Made by a program: the position numbers and the translations under genes | Notes under the pieces: model-generated | Database searches by the model: none | What the model was told of the DNA's origin: nothing | Seen by the model: only the letters and a program-made list of their open reading frames with translations | In this document: one piece after another, positions 8,604-15,564 of the stretch | How the letters are laid out: every line of letters begins with the position of its first letter | Numbering within the stretch: position 1 is the stretch's first letter | From: Ectothiorhodospiraceae bacterium | GTDB taxonomy: Bacteria; Pseudomonadota; Gammaproteobacteria; SZUA-152 | Reading direction: 5' to 3' | DNA: 50,866 bases | Assembly: GCA_002401775.2 (NCBI GenBank) | Contig: NVUB02000152.1 | Coordinates: 1 to 50,866, forward strand

Positions 8604-9449
8604 GTGAAGGTTAATGCAACATTTCTATTATTACTTATATACATAGTAGGAGGATACGCAATGGCCGAAGCGCCTTTTTATAATCAAGGATTATTAGATG
8701 AATTTAAAAATGAAATACAGTATAAAAAAATAATTAGTGGCCTTCCTGATGATAAATTTGTGCAAGTTGATTGGTCATCATTATTAAATAATATTACTGA
8801 TTCAAATGGAGTTGTTTGGAAGGGAGATGATTACGGCTCGTATCAAGTGCAGCAATATGGGGAATTAACATCTACTTTAGTATCTGACCTTGGTGCTATT
8901 AATGTAACAATACACTCGATACCCAGTGGTCAAAAGTCAGCCATAGATTTTGCATTACGTTCTGCAGCTACTACAAGTATGGATAGTATCCAGATGAAAT
9001 ATTATCAGTCCTATTTTTCTGATTTTTGCTTAATAGGAATGAATCCGAGAGTGGTGAATTTTATAATGTATATATTCGGAAATATTTTCGTAGAGTTAGA
9101 ATATTATAATGATTATAAAAGGAATGATTATAATCAGGATGTGTTACCTATTGCCAGATATATACAGTCTGTAATGGAAAAAGCCGTAGCCAGCAATCCA
9201 GATAAAAAATTACCAAGCCGCCCTCAATTTAAATACACGATCAATCAATCTAAAATCAAAGCGAAAAGCTCATTCACTCTGACGGTTGAGCCCGGAATTG
9301 GTTACAGCCGAGAATTTTGGGATTTCGGTGTGGCAAAGGAACTGAATTCTGAACATGTTGAATATGACGAGCAACTGGGCAGTGGCGTCTATAAGTTCAT
9401 AAACAGGGGACAGACCACGTTTTTTCTGTCCTCGCATAAACAGGCATAA
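8604..9449 (+). CDS. Exported candidate immunity protein (copy 2), 3' end disrupted by repeat insertion
   Basis: Paralogue of the preceding gene, starting at GTG, with the signal peptide FLLLLIYIVGGYAMA and mature start EAPFYNQ. Similarity runs along the length, about 60 percent by eye; examples are SDFCLIGMNPRVVNFIMYIF and RPQFKYTINQSKIKAKSS. It carries a short Lys-Arg-Asn-Asp-Tyr-containing insertion near residue 175. After SGVYKF the reading frame enters a palindromic repeat cluster and ends in repeat-encoded residues (INRGQTTFFLSSHKQA). About 19 codons of the copy 1 C-terminus are replaced, while the final codons of the ancestral gene survive out of reach up to 9562. The product may still fold, or may be a decaying spare immunity gene. 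The 174 bp between the two copies hold no convincing gene. Confidence 0.6.
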   Translation: MKVNATFLLLLIYIVGGYAMAEAPFYNQGLLDEFKNEIQYKKIISGLPDDKFVQVDWSSLLNNITDSNGVVWKGDDYGSYQVQQYGELTSTLVSDLGAINVTIHSIPSGQKSAIDFALRSAATTSMDSIQMKYYQSYFSDFCLIGMNPRVVNFIMYIFGNIFVELEYYNDYKRNDYNQDVLPIARYIQSVMEKAVASNPDKKLPSRPQFKYTINQSKIKAKSSFTLTVEPGIGYSREFWDFGVAKELNSEHVEYDEQLGSGVYKFINRGQTTFFLSSHKQA

Positions 9450-9509
9450 ACAGGGGACAGACCACGTTTTTTCTGTCCTCGTAAGATTAAACGTGGTCTG
9501 TCCCCTATG
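9398..9509. repeat. REP-like repeat cluster inserted in copy 2 of the immunity-like gene
   Basis: Two direct copies of a 37-base unit (9398-9434 and 9445-9481) contain the core GGGGACAGACCACG followed by a T run and CTGTCC. A ten-base partial unit (9435-9444) separates them. An inverted copy of the core, CGTGGTCTGTCCCC, follows at about 9492-9505, so the second direct copy and the inverted copy can form a long hairpin. Elements with this core are widespread in proteobacterial genomes and are usually linked to REP-type mobilisation; that link is from general knowledge. Flanking sequence matches the paralogous gene on both sides, so it is an insertion with replacement of about 56 bp. Confidence 0.75.
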
Positions 9510-9636
9510 CCCCTATTGCCCTGCATATTTTCTCGGATACCATCACCGTCGATATTGAATAAATAATAACCACAGCGATTTTTACATGATGTAGTCAAGT
9601 CGATGTTGCAGTGGTTGTTGTGACATTATGTAGAAT

Positions 9637-9891
9637 TTATTGCCCTAACATCTTAGGAGTAACCGGGGAAAATATCTGGCCAAACAGGCTGTGTAAAACG
9701 AGCGTTTCCTGTTTTCGTTTTTCATTTTTCAGCTCTTTCCACGGCACAATGTAGAGTACCTGTGGGAGTTCTTTATTCCCCTTAATAAAGGTTGTTTCTA
9801 ATTTCACTTCGTCTTCAGCCAGGCAATAGGCTGGAAGCGCCAACGGTATGAAACAAAAGATGAAGTAAAAAATGAGTGTATTTTTTTTCAT
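9637..9891 (-). CDS. Small exported protein of the TPR operon
   Basis: An 84-residue protein with an N-terminal signal peptide (KKNTLIFYFIFCFIPLALPA, with likely cleavage near YCLA|EDE). The mature part is only about 60 residues, beginning EDEVKLETTFIKG and ending SPVTPKMLGQ, with a Lys/Glu-rich middle. Its start overlaps the stop of the TPR lipoprotein gene by four bases (ATGA), so it is the last cistron of the four-gene minus-strand operon. I do not recognise a family. A periplasmic accessory role in the same machine is inferred from coupling only. Confidence 0.6.
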   Translation of the reverse strand: MKKNTLIFYFIFCFIPLALPAYCLAEDEVKLETTFIKGNKELPQVLYIVPWKELKNEKRKQETLVLHSLFGQIFSPVTPKMLGQ

Positions 9892-10514
9892 ACGTCACCA
9901 TCGTGCAGGTTAAGTTTTAGTTCTTCTACCCAGTTTAGAGTTCTTTTGTCTTCGTGACCCAGTTGAGAAAGATACAATTGATAGTGCGTTACAGCTTGTT
10001 TAATGTCTTGAAAATAAACATCATAAAGCAGTGCTAGATTGTAGTGTGCCAACGCATAATCGGGCTTTTGTTCGATAGCTTTTTCGTAATATTCTTTGGC
10101 CATTAAAATATTACCTTTCCTGTTTTCTAAATAACCTGCAATATTTAATGCCTGTGCCATTTTCGGGTTTTTGTCGAGAGCGATATTAATCAACGCTTCT
10201 GCTTTCGAGTAATTTTCTTGTTTCATGTTGATTAGTGCAAGGTTAGCCCATGGGCCTGCCAGATCGGGTTGTTTTTTGCTGATGCTAAGTAGAATAGTTT
10301 TTGCATTGCCCAGGTTATTGTTGTTGATCTCGGTAATGGCAATTTTAAATTGATCGACTGCTGTTTCTGCACGTAATGTTGCTTTGTCTTTAGTGTTATT
10401 TTCTGGTGATGATTCAACGGTGTCAGTTGAGAGCGGTTTTTGAGGCCCCATCGCACATCCCGCTAGTAACATGATGATAAAGACAAAAACCAATCTATTA
10501 TTAGTGTAATACAT
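9888..10514 (-). CDS. TPR lipoprotein (small)
   Basis: About 208 residues from MYYTNNRLV; a longer form with five extra residues is possible, but it extends the overlap with the upstream gene. A lipoprotein signal peptide ends in the lipobox LLAGC. After a polar linker, tetratricopeptide repeats cover roughly residues 55-190: LGNAKTILLSISKKQPDLAG, then ANLALINMKQENYSKAEALI, then KMAQALNIAGYLENRKGN, then YALAHYNLALLYDVYF. Such proteins act as outer-membrane-anchored scaffolds; in the myxobacterial Glt machine comparable TPR lipoproteins connect the outer membrane to periplasmic partners. It is translated in overlap with both neighbours. Confidence 0.82.
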   Translation of the reverse strand: MYYTNNRLVFVFIIMLLAGCAMGPQKPLSTDTVESSPENNTKDKATLRAETAVDQFKIAITEINNNNLGNAKTILLSISKKQPDLAGPWANLALINMKQENYSKAEALINIALDKNPKMAQALNIAGYLENRKGNILMAKEYYEKAIEQKPDYALAHYNLALLYDVYFQDIKQAVTHYQLYLSQLGHEDKRTLNWVEELKLNLHDGDV

Positions 10515-13359
10515 TAATAACTCCATCAAGCAGTGGGCTTCGTTTATAACGGACGGGGAATAGCGTTTGGAGTCGTGTATGGCTTTCTTTTATCCATTTA
10601 TCAAATATTCCATCTTTAACGTGCCTTAGGTTGATTTCATAGAATTCAATGGCCTTTTCTTCAAAGGGAAAGGCTTGGTCTTCGAGTAGAATTTGATATT
10701 GTTCAAGATCATCAGCATCGAGGTGTTTAGGACGCTCAGATTGAAGCAGGGCGCGGCTAAATTCGTTGTAAAGCTCAGCTATTGCATGAGTCGCTTCTGT
10801 TGCAGTTTCAGCGACGTTATAGGAAGAAGCTTGGCCGTATAGGTTGACGGTTTTTTGCATCGCACGTTTTTTAATGCGTAAATTTTTCTTTAATGGCAGT
10901 ACTAGCTTCGCCTTTGTGAAGTTTAAGTGACTATCTCTCGCGAGAAACAAAGCCGCAGAAGAGGCAATATATCGGGTGCGATCTGACCTTAATGAATTAG
11001 GTGTTTTTTTGTCTTCACTGACAATCGTACCTTGCCAGTAGCTAATATTTGCGGCGTCCTTCTTTAAGGTGTAGAGAGACACCAGTTTGAACATGGATTC
11101 CATGTACTGTGGAAAGGGGCTCCTGAATATTTTTGCATAACGCGTGAAGGAACGAATGGCGGAGTTATAGTCTTTATTGTCTTCATACAGTTCTCCGGCT
11201 TTCCAGAGTGCAGCGAGTTGGTAGTCAGAATCTTGTTCGTTATACGCCAGTTTTTCCAGTTCTTTTGCCGCAGCAATATGTTGTTTAGAATTTAAATATA
11301 CGGTAGTCAGTTTCTTCGACACATCATTGAAGTACTTATGACGTGGATACAAGCGCTGGAATTCTTTGATGAGCTTTATGGACTCTTTCCAAAGCTTTGA
11401 CTCCATTGTCAGAGCAATAGCATCGTATAATCCTGTGGACGCGATTGTGGAGTGTGGCGCCACAGCTGAAATTCGGGAGTAATGTTGTATTGCCTTGTAT
11501 TTGTCATTATTTTCAAAGGACTCTTTTCCCTGGTAATAGATTGACAGGGCTAATCCATCTATTGTTGATGTCTTATCTCGCTGGATTAGATCGTAATCGT
11601 TCAATATTGCACGGTATGTATTTTCGGCATCCGGATAATGTTTTTGTTTGAAATAGGCATTTGCTTTTAACGTATTGATTTTTATTGCCAATGAATTACT
11701 GATGTTTTTTGATATTGATTCTGCCAAGGTAATTGTTTGACTGTACAGTTGAGAATTATAGGCCAGTTCACTGGCGTGAGCGATAATCTTTATGGTTCTC
11801 TTGTCGTTAGGATACTGCTGACTAAAGAGTGTGGAAAAATGGATGAGTTTTTTTGTCCACAAGTTTGTCGCTTCTTGTGTTGTTTTTGATGCTAACGTTG
11901 ATGTTAAATCCGGCACTAAATTGGACACTAATGCCGATGCTAAAAGAATGGACTGATATGCGGATTTTTTATCAATGATAATATTGGAATCATAGCCTGC
12001 AAGAATATAATGTTTAATTGCTTCTTTGTTGTTTCCCGCTTCGGCTAATAGTGAAGCATATAGATAGTGAATATTATCTTTTTGAGAATATGAGGAATAA
12101 TGTGTTAGGTAGTTTTCATACCATCTTTTAGCATTTTGATAATCGGTTAGTTTATGGTTTTTTTGGTATTTTTTATGATGGTTAGCAGACACTGTTAATA
12201 TATGTGTACGCAGAGATTTATTAACGGTTTTAAAGATCCTAGAGTCATTGGCCTTCCTGTTGTTCCAGTATTGTTTTCCAGGGTTGTACTTAGCGTAATA
12301 AACATCGAGGGCAATATTCATTTTGTTCGAAAATCCGGCTGATTGCCAAATATCGATAATTTTGATCATGGCCTCAGGCACATGATTTGAGCTTGGATTG
12401 TTACTGGCGAAATATGTCAACGTGTCTACGGCGTCAGATTTTCTCTCGCCCTTAAGATAAATGTCACTGACATGTGCATATACGTAATATAAGTGTTTGA
12501 ATTCATCTTCTCTTTTAAAATAGTCTTCAAGCGCTCTAACGCCACCCATGTAGGAAAATGAGAGGCCTATGGCACGAAAATATTCGTTAAAAAGGTCTTT
12601 TTTACTGTTGCTTAGTTTTTCGTAATAGTCAAAGTCATTAAATTTAATGACTCTGATCAAATCGTCAACCGCTTCAAAGTAAAATTCCTGTTTAAAACGG
12701 GACCAGGCTCTTTTGTAAAGGGACTTTTCATAAAAAATATTATTCTTCTTTGAACCAATGACTTCTGTGTATTTGTCTTCAGAAAGTGAATATTGCCGAG
12801 TGCTGAAGGCTTTCTCTGCAAGGCGAAATTGACTTTCGATATAGTATTTTGATTTTGGATATTTATTAGCGATTAATTCAATGGTTTTTAAGGTGTTTAC
12901 TTCGTCACCTTTTTGGTCATAGGCTTTTGCGAGTTGATATAATGTTTTGTCATTATTTTTTTCGTTGGGGTAGTCCCGGAGAGCGGTACTGAGCAATTCT
13001 ATGGTCCTGTCCAATTGCGCGTAATAGAGCTGGTCATCCGCGTCGTCAGCAGCACCTTCATTATTATCATTCTTATCCCTGAGTATTTGTTCTGAAAGCT
13101 TAAACTCTAATGAGGCAAGACGGCTTAATGCGTCTGCTCTGGACCTGTCATTTTTGGAAGCATGGGAAAGGTATTGAGAATATGCTTTTCTTATTTCATC
13201 TTCTGTCTTGGGAATCAAATACGCGCCAGTAGTTGATTCTGTTTTAGTGTTTCTATCAATATCACCTAATGTCACAGGTTTAATATTTTTATTGGTGCAG
13301 CCTGTTATTACTATAATAAAAGTGAATATAAAAGTGAATGTTGTGAGTAGAATCTTCAT
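10501..13359 (-). CDS. Large TPR lipoprotein, Glt/Agm-like
   Basis: A 952-residue protein with a lipoprotein signal (FIFTFIIVITGC) and many TPR-like helix pairs over nearly its whole length: TIELLSTALRDYPNEKNNDK, then LYQLAKAYDQKGDEVNTLKT, then YPKSKYYIESQFRLAEKAFS, then LAALWKAGELYEDNKDYNSA. The pattern of spaced TPRs with YP...(Y/F) loops resembles outer-membrane assembly and gliding-machine scaffolds such as the large TPR proteins of the Agl-Glt systems. It is predicted to be anchored to the outer membrane and to face the periplasm. The start lies two bases after the stop of the upstream TPR gene, so the two are co-transcribed. The exact orthologue is not certain. Confidence 0.8.
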   Translation of the reverse strand: MKILLTTFTFIFTFIIVITGCTNKNIKPVTLGDIDRNTKTESTTGAYLIPKTEDEIRKAYSQYLSHASKNDRSRADALSRLASLEFKLSEQILRDKNDNNEGAADDADDQLYYAQLDRTIELLSTALRDYPNEKNNDKTLYQLAKAYDQKGDEVNTLKTIELIANKYPKSKYYIESQFRLAEKAFSTRQYSLSEDKYTEVIGSKKNNIFYEKSLYKRAWSRFKQEFYFEAVDDLIRVIKFNDFDYYEKLSNSKKDLFNEYFRAIGLSFSYMGGVRALEDYFKREDEFKHLYYVYAHVSDIYLKGERKSDAVDTLTYFASNNPSSNHVPEAMIKIIDIWQSAGFSNKMNIALDVYYAKYNPGKQYWNNRKANDSRIFKTVNKSLRTHILTVSANHHKKYQKNHKLTDYQNAKRWYENYLTHYSSYSQKDNIHYLYASLLAEAGNNKEAIKHYILAGYDSNIIIDKKSAYQSILLASALVSNLVPDLTSTLASKTTQEATNLWTKKLIHFSTLFSQQYPNDKRTIKIIAHASELAYNSQLYSQTITLAESISKNISNSLAIKINTLKANAYFKQKHYPDAENTYRAILNDYDLIQRDKTSTIDGLALSIYYQGKESFENNDKYKAIQHYSRISAVAPHSTIASTGLYDAIALTMESKLWKESIKLIKEFQRLYPRHKYFNDVSKKLTTVYLNSKQHIAAAKELEKLAYNEQDSDYQLAALWKAGELYEDNKDYNSAIRSFTRYAKIFRSPFPQYMESMFKLVSLYTLKKDAANISYWQGTIVSEDKKTPNSLRSDRTRYIASSAALFLARDSHLNFTKAKLVLPLKKNLRIKKRAMQKTVNLYGQASSYNVAETATEATHAIAELYNEFSRALLQSERPKHLDADDLEQYQILLEDQAFPFEEKAIEFYEINLRHVKDGIFDKWIKESHTRLQTLFPVRYKRSPLLDGVINVLH

Positions 13360-13360
13360 C

Positions 13361-14923
13361 TCAAGGAGTCTCAGCTAGGTTGTTATCGTATAGTCTTGCT
13401 AAGCCAAACCTTGACTGATTCATATAACTGTTTAATTCGGTAATCCTACGATTAAGGGCGTTATGTATACAGCTTTTGAAAATGGATTCGTATTGCTTCT
13501 TTAAAATATGGTATTTATCGGTAAGCGCTTTATCGTCAATCATATTGATTATTTTTTGATATGATTTTAATTTTTCATAATCAGCCAGAAAATATTCAGG
13601 GAATTGCTCTGAAAACATTATCTGGTTATTGTGTATTGTGATGAAATGAGTGTTTGTATTTGAGCTGCGGAGGCTATCGAAAGATATTTCCGACTCAAGA
13701 ATGACTTCAATGTCGGATATTCTCTTTTGGTAGTAATTTATCGCTTCCAGATAACCTGTAGATGCGGTAATGGATTGTCCCAGTTTTTCATAAAAGTAGG
13801 GTGTTAAGAGGTAGGACTCATCGATGGAAAGCTCTGTCGTTTTCTTTTCTTTGAGGTAGCGTATATTCGTCAGTGCACCAATGTAATCTTTTTGATTGGC
13901 AGCTGTTAAAGCTATTCCCAAAATACCTTGGCTGGCATAAATACTATTGACATGAATGTTTCTAAAGGTGTCTCTGGAGTTGCGGTAGTACTCTTGTTTT
14001 AAATATGAGTACCCCAACGTTAAGTATAGTCGGTCAACCACCTCATTATTTTTTGAGGTGTTCGATGCCGAAATCAGGCTTTGTATCAGGATGTGACCAT
14101 CAGTCCACCAGCCTTGTCGTATATTGGCAATAGCCATATTTAATCTTGCGGCATTATAATATTTTGAATTGATGGTAACTTTTGTGTAATAAGGTATGGA
14201 TTCGCGGTGTTTATTGGTTTTTTGTAGCGACATACCATTCATCAGCAATGCGTGATTATAGTGATTGTCCGGTAAATCGTTCATGATTCCTGTGAGAAGT
14301 TCAAGTGTTTTGTCCCAGTGTCCTTTGTTAAAGTCGTACACCGCGAAAAGATATGCTGCATTGGAAATAAGTGTTCTATCACCTTCATTGGTAATGATGG
14401 AAAATAATTCATTCGCAGTTTTGGTATCGTTTTGTGTAAGTAATACCGTTATGAAGTCAAATATTTCGATGGCGTCATATTGTTCTTTTAATAGTGCAAT
14501 ATTATTAAAAATAATATTGGCCGCTTGCATTGAATGGTTATTTGAGATGTTGCTTGACGTGGTATTGGTGTCTGTTTTGACAGATTGCAGTAAGTTTTTG
14601 GTATTTTTATAGGTTTTTGTATCCCATACTCTTTCTTTTGTTAAAGCACGTTGAAAGTCGCCCATAAAACCTTGATGCGTTTTATCAACGGTATCAATGA
14701 GTACTGTCGTATTGTCCTGTGTGAGAATGTGGGGAGTGGTATTGATTGGCGAAGAAATAGCTACTGTAGAAAAAAATACGGCAAATAACAGAAAGGGAAT
14801 AGTTAATAAAATAATTAACGAAAATGTAATAGACGTTACCATCGGATTCAAATATATAATAAAGTAATTTTGAATACGTGATGTCATCGGATGTTGTTGC
14901 ATAGAAAAATAATTCGTTAACAT
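13361..14923 (-). CDS. Membrane-anchored TPR protein, first gene of the TPR operon
   Basis: About 520 residues. A single hydrophobic segment (SLIILLTIPFLLFAVFFSTV, near residues 35-54) is followed by a periplasmic TPR domain, for example ALLMNGMSLQKTNKHRESIP, then RLNMAIANIRQGWWTDGHIL, then RLYLTLGYSYLKQEYYRNSR, then ASQGILGIALTAANQKDY. The C-terminal 100 residues are helical and ungapped. The start is uncertain: in-frame ATGs at 14902, 14887 and 14842 also precede the hydrophobic segment and none has a good ribosome binding site. It is likely an uncleaved signal anchor in the inner membrane. It leads the four-gene operon, whose other products are lipoproteins and an exported protein. Confidence 0.75.
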   Translation of the reverse strand: MLTNYFSMQQHPMTSRIQNYFIIYLNPMVTSITFSLIILLTIPFLLFAVFFSTVAISSPINTTPHILTQDNTTVLIDTVDKTHQGFMGDFQRALTKERVWDTKTYKNTKNLLQSVKTDTNTTSSNISNNHSMQAANIIFNNIALLKEQYDAIEIFDFITVLLTQNDTKTANELFSIITNEGDRTLISNAAYLFAVYDFNKGHWDKTLELLTGIMNDLPDNHYNHALLMNGMSLQKTNKHRESIPYYTKVTINSKYYNAARLNMAIANIRQGWWTDGHILIQSLISASNTSKNNEVVDRLYLTLGYSYLKQEYYRNSRDTFRNIHVNSIYASQGILGIALTAANQKDYIGALTNIRYLKEKKTTELSIDESYLLTPYFYEKLGQSITASTGYLEAINYYQKRISDIEVILESEISFDSLRSSNTNTHFITIHNNQIMFSEQFPEYFLADYEKLKSYQKIINMIDDKALTDKYHILKKQYESIFKSCIHNALNRRITELNSYMNQSRFGLARLYDNNLAETP

Positions 14924-14931
14924 TACTATTT

Positions 14932-14947
14932 TAATTAAGCTTAATTA
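14932..14947. promoter_or_regulatory. 16-bp perfect palindrome upstream of the TPR operon
   Basis: TAATTAAGCTTAATTA is a perfect palindrome nine bases before the first possible start of the TPR operon. It could be an operator, but in AT-rich sequence it could also arise by chance. No clear -35/-10 pair was assigned around it. Confidence 0.25.
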
Positions 14948-14949
14948 TT

Positions 14950-15500
14950 GAAATTAACAATATGTGTATTTCAACTAACTCGATTCATTGAGTTAGTCTT
15001 TAGTCGTTAGTTTTTAGTCCTAAACCGTAGGTCACGTTACGCCGTTACGTGACGCCACGGCTTAATCGAGTACATTATGTTCTCAACTCAGCATGGTCGT
15101 CACGTAGCTTCGCAACATAACCTACAGACTGACATTAACACTATGTGTATTTCAACTAACTCGGTTCTTTGAATTAGTCTTTGGTACTTAGTGCTTAGTC
15201 CATAGTCTTAAATCGTGCAAGGTCACGTTACGCCGTTACGTGACGCAAGGGCTTACTCAGCATGGTCGTCACGTAGCTTCGCAACATGACCTACAGACTG
15301 ACATTAACAATATGTGTATTTCAACTAACTCGGTTCTTTGAATTGGTCTTTGGTCTTTAGTCGTTAGTTTTTAGTCCTAAACCGTAGGTCACGTTACGCC
15401 GTTACGTGACGCAACGGCTTAATCGAGCACACTTGTTTTCAGTTCAGCATGGTCGTCACGTAGCTTCGCAACATGACCTACAGATTGACATTAATAATAT
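14950..15500. repeat. Array of three paired REP palindromes (BIME-like)
   Basis: Three tandem units of roughly 170-187 bp, plus the start of a fourth, each begin with a sequence like ACATTAACAATATGTGTATT. Each contains one palindrome with arms GTCACGT and ACGTGAC (15031-15053, 15222-15244, 15388-15410) and then an inverted relative, GGTCGTCACGTAGCTTCGCA, continuing to a CCTAC end. The same palindrome family recurs at 50705-50732. It fills the 640-bp gap between the clpV stop and the TPR operon, which otherwise holds no gene. It may act as an attenuator or mRNA stabiliser between the two transcription units. Confidence 0.85.
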
Positions 15501-15564
15501 GACTATATCAACTATCCCGACGCTCTGGCTTAGTCCTTAGTCCTCAGCACTCAGTAGTTACGCG

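Noticed and set aside
14950-15500. Possible CRISPR array
   Set aside because: The repeating units are 170-187 bp and similar along their whole length, with internal palindromes; there are no short repeats with unique spacers and no cas genes.
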